Below are positions 23,578-29,879 of a DNA stretch of 64,000 nt, piece by piece. The stretch's first letter is position 1, and every line of letters starts with the position of its first letter. The notes below the pieces were generated by a model, which did not search any database, had not been told where the DNA came from, and saw only the letters and a list, made by a program, of their open reading frames with translations. The DNA comes from Nocardioides jiangxiensis (GTDB lineage: Bacteria; Actinomycetota; Actinomycetes; Propionibacteriales; Nocardioidaceae). The position numbers and the translations under genes are program-made. Location: the NCBI RefSeq assembly GCF_030580915.1, contig NZ_JAUQTA010000001.1, positions 1,302,001 to 1,366,000 on the forward strand, given 5' to 3'.

Positions 23578-23778
23578 GTGATCCTCCGTGGCCAGCGCTC
23601 CCTCGCGCAGTCGATGACCTTCGCCGTGGCGAAGGCCGTCGTCGTGACCTTCGCCTTCCTGGCCGGCCACGTCACGCTCTCGGTCGCGACCGACCTGTAC
23701 GGCTTCGCCGCCCCGACGCCGGCGCCACCGACGCAGGTGGTCGAGGTCCAGCAGACCGATCTCGTCACCGCTCCCTGA
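23578..23778 (+). CDS. Possible small membrane protein
   Basis: A 66-codon reading frame fills the gap between the divergent MoxR gene and the convergent SDR gene. It encodes one hydrophobic segment (MTFAVAKAVVVTFAFLAGHVTLSVATDLYGF) and a Pro/Thr/Val-rich tail. The GTG at 23578 or ATG at 23614 could be the start; neither has a clear ribosome-binding site. I do not recognise a family. The single-helix layout and third-position G/C bias make a real gene possible but not certain. Confidence 0.4.
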   Translation: MILRGQRSLAQSMTFAVAKAVVVTFAFLAGHVTLSVATDLYGFAAPTPAPPTQVVEVQQTDLVTAP

Positions 23779-23784
23779 CCGGCG

Positions 23785-24624
23785 TCACTGGTTCTCGACC
23801 CGGTCGAGGTAGCGACGGCGTACGGCGTCGTCGACGCGGTTGATCGCCGCGTCGTCGTGCACCAGCTTGCGGAACGCCCGGAAGACTCCTTCGGGCACGA
23901 AGGGCACGGTCTTCGTCGCGAGCCCGACGTACGACGGCACCGCGATCTCGGGCGCCCGCGAGCGGACCGAGCCGACGATGGCATCGGCGATGTCCTCGGG
24001 GTCCACTGTCGGCAGCAGGCCGAGGTCGATGCCGGAGCTGAGCTCGGTCCGCACCGCGCTCGGCAGCACGCAGGTGACGCTGACACCCGTGTCGGCGGTC
24101 TCCAGGCGCACGGCGGCAGTGAGGCCGACGGCGGCGAACTTCGTGGCGTTGTAGACCGCGAGGCCCTGGAGGGGGAACTTGCCGGCGAGCGAGGCGACGT
24201 TGACGACGTGGCCGTGGCCCCGTTCGATCATGGCGGGCAGGACGATGCGCATGCCGTGGATCGGACCGTGGACGTTGACGTCGAACTGCAGGCGGTCGAT
24301 GCGCTCGCTGCCCTCGAGGAACGCCCCGTTGGGCATGATGCCCGCGTTGTTGACCAGGATGTCGACCGGGCGACCGTGGGCCTCCTCGGCTGCGACGACG
24401 AACGCCCGGAACGACTCCTTGTCGGCCACGTCGAGCGCATGCGCGGTGACGCCCGCCCCCAGCTCGCGCGCCGCCTCGGCGGCCAGCGCGGCGTCGAGGT
24501 CGCCGATGGCGACCCGGGCGCCCTTCGCGACGAACGCCTTCGCGGTGGCGAGACCGATGCCCCGGGCGCCTCCGGTGATCAGGACGAGCGCACCGGAGAG
24601 ATCGATGCGGGGGTAGCGGCTCAT
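23785..24624 (-). CDS. Short-chain dehydrogenase/reductase (SDR)
   Basis: This 279-residue classical SDR has TGGARGIG (17-24) for NAD(P) binding and VNNAGIMPNG. The catalytic set is Ser in NVASLAG with Tyr158-x3-Lys162 (YNATK). An acidic residue after strand two (AIGDLDAA) suggests NAD preference. The ATG overlaps the patatin stop (ATGA), placing it last in the monooxygenase-patatin-SDR operon. A role in oxidising an alcohol to a ketone, or reducing the ketone, would feed the Baeyer-Villiger step encoded upstream. The substrate is unknown. Confidence 0.88.
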   Translation of the reverse strand: MSRYPRIDLSGALVLITGGARGIGLATAKAFVAKGARVAIGDLDAALAAEAARELGAGVTAHALDVADKESFRAFVVAAEEAHGRPVDILVNNAGIMPNGAFLEGSERIDRLQFDVNVHGPIHGMRIVLPAMIERGHGHVVNVASLAGKFPLQGLAVYNATKFAAVGLTAAVRLETADTGVSVTCVLPSAVRTELSSGIDLGLLPTVDPEDIADAIVGSVRSRAPEIAVPSYVGLATKTVPFVPEGVFRAFRKLVHDDAAINRVDDAVRRRYLDRVENQ

Positions 24625-25559
24625 GCGAGGGCCCTCTCGATGGTGACGGGTACGGCGGCGCGCGCGGCCGCCAGGGTGGCCGGGACCCGGCGCAGGTCCA
24701 TGAAGTTCGGGCCCATGGCAGCCAGCTCGGTCGCGCCGGGCTCGATCCGGATGACCCGCGTGCCCTGCTGCTCGAGCAGCGCGACCTCGCGGTCGAGCAC
24801 CTTCGTCATGGGCGAGCGGAGCAGCCGTTCGGCGCGGGCCAGGCCACGGGCCGGCAGCCCGCCGGCGGTCGTCATCGGGGCGATGACGACGACCTCGTCG
24901 AGACCGAGCCGGGCGAGGAGGTCGGCGGACCCGGTCGAGACCGCACCGCCGTCGAGGTAGCGCCGTCCCGCGATCGGGACCGGCGGGAACCAGCCGGGGA
25001 TGCCCCAGCTGGCCGCGATCGCCTCGCCGAGCGTCGCCGTCGGAGCACCGGGCGACCCGAAGGCGACCCGCTCCCCCGTGCCGGCGTCGGCCGCGACCAG
25101 CCAGGTGGCCGGGTGCGCGACCCAGCCGTCCGGACCGGCGAGCGCGTCACCGAAGTCGCGCAGCCAGGTCGCGTCACCCCGCCCGCGGGGAGCCAGTCCG
25201 GCCAGCGCCGCGAGAGGGTCACCGCGCCGCACACCTGCCGCGACCGCGCGCGGGCGGGGCAGTGCCGGCGCCGGGACCGGCGGGACCATGCCCGGGTGGA
25301 TCGCCAGGTGGGCGGCGAGCACCGGTTCGGCCCCCGGCTCGCCGTCGAGGGCGGCCAGCACCTGCGCGGTGCTCCTCCCCGAGCCGAGGGCGGCCGCCAT
25401 CTCGGCGCCGGCGGACGTGCCGACCAGGACCTCGGCGGTACGGACGTCCCAGTCCAGGGTCTGCTCGAGCCCGGCGAGGGCGACGGCGCTCCACGCGAAG
25501 CCGAGCGTGCCGCCGCAGCCGAGGACGACGCCACGCCGCGGCGTACCCGGCTCAGGCAT
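24621..25559 (-). CDS. Patatin-like phospholipase/esterase
   Basis: This 312-residue serine hydrolase has the patatin Ser/Asp dyad. The oxyanion loop GCGGTLGFAWSAVALAGL replaces the usual GGGxRG. The nucleophile is Ser49 in GTSAG and the catalytic Asp is Asp203 in LDGG. It hydrolyses acyl esters of lipids or small lactones. The start overlaps the end of the monooxygenase gene by 8 bases and its stop overlaps the SDR start, so it is the middle gene of a three-gene operon. In that context it could cleave the ester made by the Baeyer-Villiger enzyme; this is inference. Confidence 0.87.
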   Translation of the reverse strand: MPEPGTPRRGVVLGCGGTLGFAWSAVALAGLEQTLDWDVRTAEVLVGTSAGAEMAAALGSGRSTAQVLAALDGEPGAEPVLAAHLAIHPGMVPPVPAPALPRPRAVAAGVRRGDPLAALAGLAPRGRGDATWLRDFGDALAGPDGWVAHPATWLVAADAGTGERVAFGSPGAPTATLGEAIAASWGIPGWFPPVPIAGRRYLDGGAVSTGSADLLARLGLDEVVVIAPMTTAGGLPARGLARAERLLRSPMTKVLDREVALLEQQGTRVIRIEPGATELAAMGPNFMDLRRVPATLAAARAAVPVTIERALA

Positions 25560-27033
25560 AGGTGTAGTCGGTCAGGGGGAAGCGCCCGGCCTCGCGGAAG
25601 GCGCCGAGCGTCGACGTGGGACGCAGCAGCGTCGCCTCGCCGTGCTGGTTGAAGTAGTAGCTGTTGGCCGAGGCGCACGAGCCCAGCCGGAAGACCGAGT
25701 CCTCGAGGTTGCGCGTCATCCGGTCGAGGAAGCGGTCGTTGGCCTCCTGCGTGACCTCGAAGACCGTCGCGCCCTTCTTCTGCATCTCGGTGACGAGCCG
25801 GTCCATGTGCTTCATCTGCGACTCGATCGTCGTGAAGTAGGACAGGCCGCTGTACGAGTACGGGCTGTTGAGGGAGAAGAGGTTCGGGAAGCCCGGCATG
25901 GTGATGCCCTCGTAGGCCTGGAAGCGGGTGTCACGCCACCACTTGCCCAGGTTCTTGCCGTCGCGGCCGATGATCTCGATGGCGGGGAAGTTGACGTCCC
26001 AGAGGTTGAACCCGGTCGCCAGCACCAGCACGTCGAGGTCGGTGCGGTTGCCGTCGGAGGTCACGATCCCGGTCTCGTCGATCGAGGCGATCGAGGTCGT
26101 CTCCAGGTGCACGTGCGGCTTGTTGAAGGTCGGGTAGAAGGTGTTGGAGAAGGTGGGGCGCTTGCAGCCGAAGGTGTAGTCCGGCGTGAGCTTCGCGCGC
26201 GTCTCCGGGTCCTTCACCTGGCGGCGCAGGTGGGCCTTGGCAACCGCCTCCGCGACCTTGCCGAAGGGGCGGAACTCCTTGTACTTCAGCACGCCCGCGA
26301 CCATCAGCACCTCGAGGATCGAGGAGCCGCCGAAGCGCGCGACCTTCTGCGTCAGCGGCAGCCGCGCGAACAGCGTCTGCACGGCCTTCGGCACGTCGAA
26401 GTCGGGCTTCGCGGTGACCCAGATCGGCGTGCGCTGGTAGACGGTGAGGTCGGCGACCTCCTTGGCCAGCTCCGGGATCAGCTGGACCGCGGTGGCACCG
26501 GTGCCGATGATCGCGGCGCGCTTGCCGGCGAGGTCGTAGGAGTCGTCCCACGCGGTGGTGTGGATGACCTTGCCGGCGAACGTCTCGATGCCCGGGATGT
26601 CGGGCATCTTCGGCTGCGAGAGGAAGCCGGTCGCGGTCAGCAGGTAGACCGCCGACACCGTCTCCCCACCGGCGAGGCTGACCCGCCAGAGCTGGGCTTC
26701 CTCGTCCCAGCGGGCACCCTCGACGACCGTGCCGAACCGCATGTGGCGGCGCAGGTCGTAGGTGTCCGCCACGTGCTCGGCGTACTTCTTCAGCTCGGCG
26801 CCGGGCGCGTAGAGGCGCGACCAGTACGGGTTCGGCTCGAAGGAGTAGGAGTACGTCGCCGACGGGATGTCGACCGCAAGGCCCGGGTAGCGGTTCACGT
26901 GCCACGTGCCGCCGAGGTCGGACTCGCGCTCGAGGATGACCAGGTCGTCGTAGCCCAGGCGCCTGAGCTGGATGGCGGCACCCATGCCGCCGAAACCCGC
27001 GCCGACGATGATCGCGTCGTGATGGCTGCGCAT
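25552..27033 (-). CDS. Flavin-containing (Baeyer-Villiger type) monooxygenase
   Basis: The 493-residue flavoprotein has two Rossmann motifs, GAGFGGMG (11-18) for FAD and GTGATAVQ for NADPH. It also has the Baeyer-Villiger fingerprint FAGKVIHTTAW (Phe152, His158, Trp162). LESESDLGGTWHVNRYPG-like context (EREDLGGTW region) and the C-terminal NLFSLNSPYSYSGLSYF block fit the group that includes mycobacterial MymA/EthA relatives. It inserts oxygen next to a ketone to give an ester. The ATG at 27033 has GAGGAG 7 bases upstream; the longer TTG reading includes that site and is rejected. It is divergent from a TetR gene. Confidence 0.9.
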   Translation of the reverse strand: MRSHHDAIIVGAGFGGMGAAIQLRRLGYDDLVILERESDLGGTWHVNRYPGLAVDIPSATYSYSFEPNPYWSRLYAPGAELKKYAEHVADTYDLRRHMRFGTVVEGARWDEEAQLWRVSLAGGETVSAVYLLTATGFLSQPKMPDIPGIETFAGKVIHTTAWDDSYDLAGKRAAIIGTGATAVQLIPELAKEVADLTVYQRTPIWVTAKPDFDVPKAVQTLFARLPLTQKVARFGGSSILEVLMVAGVLKYKEFRPFGKVAEAVAKAHLRRQVKDPETRAKLTPDYTFGCKRPTFSNTFYPTFNKPHVHLETTSIASIDETGIVTSDGNRTDLDVLVLATGFNLWDVNFPAIEIIGRDGKNLGKWWRDTRFQAYEGITMPGFPNLFSLNSPYSYSGLSYFTTIESQMKHMDRLVTEMQKKGATVFEVTQEANDRFLDRMTRNLEDSVFRLGSCASANSYYFNQHGEATLLRPTSTLGAFREAGRFPLTDYTYA

Positions 27034-27048
27034 GGGGGGTCTCCTCAA

Positions 27049-27082
27049 GAACGGAATGAAACGTCAGTGCCGGAACGGTATG
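27049..27082. promoter_or_regulatory. Direct repeat GAACGG(A/T)ATG between monooxygenase and tetR
   Basis: GAACGGAATG (27049-27058) and GAACGGTATG (27073-27082) are direct repeats with a 24-base period in the divergent intergenic region. Each is followed by a looser TCA-containing element. It is a candidate operator for the divergent TetR regulator. TetR sites are more often inverted, so the binder is uncertain. Confidence 0.45.
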
Positions 27083-27103
27083 TCATTTTCCGGGCGTCGG
27101 CAA

Positions 27104-27109
27104 TAGACT
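27104..27109 (+). promoter_or_regulatory. -10-like TAGACT before tetR
   Basis: TAGACT lies 8 bases before the ATG at 27118, close to the leaderless arrangement seen elsewhere. The direct repeat at 27049-27082 ends 21 bases upstream of it, so its second copy would cover the expected -35 position. Confidence 0.45.
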
Positions 27110-27117
27110 CACCTGCC

Positions 27118-27753
27118 ATGACCGCCGAGGAGATCGCCCCGCTGAGCCGCGTCGAGCGACGCAAGGCCGAGCTGCGCCGCGAGATCATCGACGCGGCGTT
27201 CGACTGCTTCGCCGAGGCGGGCTACCACGCGACGGGCATCGCCGACATCGCCGCGCGACTGGGCATCGGCCACGGCACCTTCTACCGCTACTTCGCCAAC
27301 AAGCGGGACATCGTCGAGCACGTCATCACCGACCTCACCGAGCGCGTCATCGGGGCCCTCACCGCCGAGAACGCGCCGACGGCTCCGCACTCCCTGGAGG
27401 AGTACCGCGCGCAGACGGTCCGGATCGGCGACGCCCTGGCCGACGTCTTCGGCGAGGACCCGCGCGTGCCCCGCATGCTGCTCCTCGAGGCCCCGGGCAT
27501 CGACAAGGAGATGGGCGAGCGGATCCTCGACTTCTTCGCCCTGGCGACCACGCTCACGGCCGCCTACGTGCAGCACGGCGTGGACGAGGGGTACCTGCCC
27601 GGCGACCTCGACGTGGACAACACCGCGCGCGCCATCAACGGCATGATCCTGGCCTCGGTCCTCGCCGCCCTGCACGACCCGACGCTGGACCACCAGCGGC
27701 TCCGCGCAGCCATCCAGCGGGTCATGTACGACGGCATCGCCGGCCGTCGCTGA
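27118..27753 (+). CDS. TetR-family transcriptional regulator
   Basis: This 211-residue regulator has an N-terminal TetR helix-turn-helix (residues ~17-62: IIDAAFDCFAEAGYHATGIADIAARLGIGHGTFYRYFANKRDIVEHV) and a variable ligand-binding domain. The ATG at 27118 is chosen because the much longer open frame upstream runs through the monooxygenase gene. It is divergent from the monooxygenase-patatin-SDR operon and is the likely repressor of that operon and itself. The ligand would be expected to be a ketone or lipid-like substrate, but this is inferred from neighbours only. Confidence 0.88.
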   Translation: MTAEEIAPLSRVERRKAELRREIIDAAFDCFAEAGYHATGIADIAARLGIGHGTFYRYFANKRDIVEHVITDLTERVIGALTAENAPTAPHSLEEYRAQTVRIGDALADVFGEDPRVPRMLLLEAPGIDKEMGERILDFFALATTLTAAYVQHGVDEGYLPGDLDVDNTARAINGMILASVLAALHDPTLDHQRLRAAIQRVMYDGIAGRR

Positions 27754-27782
27754 CCCTCGACCGCGCTGTGATCGGCGCGTGA

Positions 27783-27815
27783 CATGCACGTTCCTGCATT
27801 GCAGAAACGTGCATG
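27783..27815. promoter_or_regulatory. 33-bp near-perfect dyad upstream of metalloprotease
   Basis: CATGCACGTT (27783-27792) pairs with AACGTGCATG (27806-27815), and inside it CTGCA (27794-27798) pairs with TGCAG (27800-27804). Both are centred on 27799. Only one position pair mismatches over 33 bases. It lies 30 bases after the tetR stop and about 80 before the metalloprotease start. There is no T-tract. It could be a large operator for the protease gene or a terminator of tetR. Confidence 0.6.
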
Positions 27816-27895
27816 CCGGATTCCCTTCCAGCAGCCAGCGGCCGTTCCTACGGTGACGGCACCTGCCACCGCAGGCACCGACACTGGAGGACCAC

Positions 27896-28696
27896 ATGAG
27901 CCTTACCCGGAAGTGGAAGCTGACCCTCGCCGCCACCCTCGGCACCACCGCGATCGCGGGCACGGCGTACGCCGCCGACGTGCCGAGCTGGCAGCAGTTC
28001 GAGGCCGCGACCTACACGGACCCGACGGGGGTCCGTGTCGTCAACGGCGACGAGGCGATGGCGACCACCGGAGACCTGCACAAGTTCTACGACGAGCTCA
28101 CCAGCACGCCGAAGAAGGGCCTCGACGACGGCCTCATCGTCAACACCGTCAACGGCGCCGACGACAAGTGGTCGGCGAGCCAGGTCGGCAACCTGACCTA
28201 CTGCGTCAGCGACAAGTTCGGAGCCGACAAGGCCGGCATCGTCGCCGCGATGAACGGCGGCGCCGCACTGTGGGAGAGCGCCTCCTCCGCGATCGACTTC
28301 GTCTACGTGCCCTCCCAGGACGCCAGCTGCACGACGCGCAACACCAGCGTCCTGTTCTCGGTCGAGCCGGTGCAGACGTCGCAGTACATCGCCCGGTCGT
28401 TCTTCCCCTCGACCCCGAAGCGCTCGCGCAACGTCCTCGTCGACGACTCGATCTGGAGCTCCGGCTCCTGGACGCCGTCCAACATCCTGGGCCACGAGCT
28501 GGGCCACGTGCTCGGCTTCCGCCACGAGCACACCCGCCCGGAGGCCGGCACCTGCTTCGAGGACAACAACTGGCGTCCGCTGACGCCGTACGACTCGGTG
28601 TCGATCATGCACTACCCGCAGTGCAACGGCGGGTCCACGAACCTGCAGTTCAGCAGCCTCGACGCCCAGGGCGTGGCGGCGCTGTACGGCAACTAG
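27896..28696 (+). CDS. Secreted metzincin (matrixin-type) zinc metalloprotease
   Basis: This 266-residue exported protease has a signal peptide (KWKLTLAATLGTTAIAGTAYA, cleavage after AYA). Its zinc site HELGHVLGFRHEH is HExxHxxGxxH with His200, Glu201, His204 and His210. SIMHYP downstream is the Met-turn that defines metzincins. Cysteines in LTYCVSDKF, ASCTTRN, GTCFEDN and PQCNGG could form two disulfides. GGAGG lies 5 bases before the ATG. It stands alone as a single gene with a strong terminator after it and a large dyad before it. The physiological substrate is unknown. Confidence 0.9.
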   Translation: MSLTRKWKLTLAATLGTTAIAGTAYAADVPSWQQFEAATYTDPTGVRVVNGDEAMATTGDLHKFYDELTSTPKKGLDDGLIVNTVNGADDKWSASQVGNLTYCVSDKFGADKAGIVAAMNGGAALWESASSAIDFVYVPSQDASCTTRNTSVLFSVEPVQTSQYIARSFFPSTPKRSRNVLVDDSIWSSGSWTPSNILGHELGHVLGFRHEHTRPEAGTCFEDNNWRPLTPYDSVSIMHYPQCNGGSTNLQFSSLDAQGVAALYGN

Positions 28697-28742
28697 GTCA
28701 GGCCCACCCCGGTCTGAGACCCGCAACCCCTCCCCCGCGGGC

Positions 28743-28773
28743 GAGGCCCGTCCGGCACTGCCGGACGGGCCTC
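28743..28773 (+). terminator. Strong terminator hairpin after metalloprotease
   Basis: GAGGCCCGTCCGGCA and TGCCGGACGGGCCTC form a perfect 15-base stem around a single central C, 46 bases after the stop. There is no T-tract. It separates the protease gene from the next promoter. Confidence 0.85.
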
Positions 28774-28787
28774 ATGGGCGTCTAATA

Positions 28788-28801
28788 TGAGGTTTTCCTC
28801 A
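28788..28801. promoter_or_regulatory. TGAG-N6-CTCA operator in tetR (FasR-like) promoter
   Basis: TGAGGTTTTCCTCA, extended to ATGAGG/CCTCAT (28787-28802), lies just upstream of the -10 of the following tetR gene and overlaps the expected -35 position. The same TGAG-N6-CTCA occurs twice between fas and the carboxylase gene 10 kb away (38778-38791 and 38801-38814). Autoregulation by the encoded TetR protein is inferred. Confidence 0.65.
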
Positions 28802-28805
28802 TCTT

Positions 28806-28815
28806 ACCGATCGGT
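28806..28815. promoter_or_regulatory. ACCGATCGGT palindrome in tetR promoter
   Basis: This perfect 10-base palindrome lies between the TGAG-N6-CTCA site and the -10 element. It could be a second operator or chance. It is not repeated in the fas/carboxylase promoter region. Confidence 0.3.
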
Positions 28816-28820
28816 TCAGT

Positions 28821-28826
28821 TATCCT
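28821..28826 (+). promoter_or_regulatory. -10-like TATCCT before tetR
   Basis: TATCCT is followed by exactly 7 bases and the ATG at 28834, which points to a leaderless transcript. Confidence 0.5.
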
Positions 28827-28833
28827 CACGCCC

Positions 28834-29451
28834 ATGACCGACCTCCTCGAGCCCCGCCGTCGCCCCACGCAGGAGCGGTCCCGGCTGAAGTTCGACGCGC
28901 TGCTCCGGGTCTCCCGCGAGCTCCTGCTCGAGGTCGGCTTCGAGGCGTTCACCTGCGAGGAGGTCGCCCGGCGGGCCGGTGTGCCCATCGGCACGCTCTA
29001 CCAGTTCTTCGCCAACAAGTACGTCATCGTGTGCGAGCTCGACCGCCAGCAGGCCGTCGCGGTGCACGAGGAGCTGGCCGAGCTCGCCGCGCAGATCCCG
29101 TCGCTGGACTGGCTCTCGGTGATGAACCGGCTGCTCGACCACATGGCCACCCTCTGGCGGGAGGACCCCTCCCGCCGCGCGGTGTGGCATGCCGTGCAGT
29201 CGACCCCGTCGACGCGCGCGACCGCCGCGGTGACCGAGCGCGAGTTCGCCGCCGAGGTCGCCCGGGTGCTCGCGCCGCTGACCCCCAACACCCCGCGCGA
29301 ACGCCGTCGCGTGGTGGCCGAGGTCGTCGTCCACGTCGTCTACTCGATGCTCAACTTCTCCGTCCGCGACGGCCAGGAGCACGCCGAGGCGGTCATCGAG
29401 CTCAAGCGCCTGCTGTCGGCCTACCTGCTGGCGGCCGAGAGCACCACGTAG
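28834..29451 (+). CDS. TetR-family regulator, candidate FasR-type regulator of fatty-acid synthesis
   Basis: This 205-residue TetR protein has an N-terminal DNA-binding domain (about 18-65: FDALLRVSRELLLEVGFEAFTCEEVARRAGVPIGTLYQFFANKYVIVCELD). Its C-terminal half is helical. It is convergent with acpS, overlapping it by 31 bases, and acpS is cotranscribed with fas. Its promoter holds the same TGAG-N6-CTCA element as the fas/carboxylase divergent promoter. I therefore infer it controls those genes and itself, as FasR (also TetR family) does in mycobacteria and corynebacteria. Orthology to FasR is not shown by sequence alone. Confidence 0.82.
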   Translation: MTDLLEPRRRPTQERSRLKFDALLRVSRELLLEVGFEAFTCEEVARRAGVPIGTLYQFFANKYVIVCELDRQQAVAVHEELAELAAQIPSLDWLSVMNRLLDHMATLWREDPSRRAVWHAVQSTPSTRATAAVTEREFAAEVARVLAPLTPNTPRERRRVVAEVVVHVVYSMLNFSVRDGQEHAEAVIELKRLLSAYLLAAESTT

Positions 29452-29879
29452 GCGACCGCGTAGTCGCCGTCGTGCGAGAGGGAGAGGTCGGCACGGCACT
29501 CCCCCAGGTACGCCGCGACGTCGCCACCGAGCAGCAGCCGCGGCCGGCCCCACGCATCGCATGCGACCTCGATCTGGCGCAGCGCCTCGTCACCGAGCAG
29601 CGGCGGCTCGCCGTAGACCAGCTGCGACCAGGCCTTCACCAGCGCCTCCCTCGCCGCCCAGCGGGCGGCGAAGTGGCGGGCGTGCCCGCCCCGGGCGGCG
29701 ACGTCGCGCCGCTCGCCCGGGGTGAAGACCTCCGCGAAGCGCGAGCCGGGCTGGGCCAGCTGCTCGGCGAAGGAGGGGACGTGGACCAGGTCCACGCCCA
29801 CCCCCTGCACCGGCAGGCCGGTGGCCGGGAGGTCCCGGAAGAGCTCCTTGAGGACGGCCAGGTCCGCGTCGCTGGTCAT
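29421..29879 (-). CDS. acpS: Holo-[acyl-carrier-protein] synthase AcpS
   Basis: The 152-residue phosphopantetheinyl transferase moves the 4'-phosphopantetheine arm from CoA to the ACP domain of FAS-I. Family motifs are GVGVDLVHVP (Asp30 binds magnesium), FTPGER, and FAARWAAREALVKA (Glu79), with DLSLSHDGDYAVAYVV near the C-terminus. About 25 residues precede the usual AcpS start. The ATG at 29879 overlaps the fas stop (ATGA), so activation enzyme and synthase are made together. In fungi this activity is fused to the synthase; here it is separate, as in mycobacteria. Its 3' end overlaps the convergent tetR gene. Confidence 0.93.
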   Translation of the reverse strand: MTSDADLAVLKELFRDLPATGLPVQGVGVDLVHVPSFAEQLAQPGSRFAEVFTPGERRDVAARGGHARHFAARWAAREALVKAWSQLVYGEPPLLGDEALRQIEVACDAWGRPRLLLGGDVAAYLGECRADLSLSHDGDYAVAYVVLSAASR

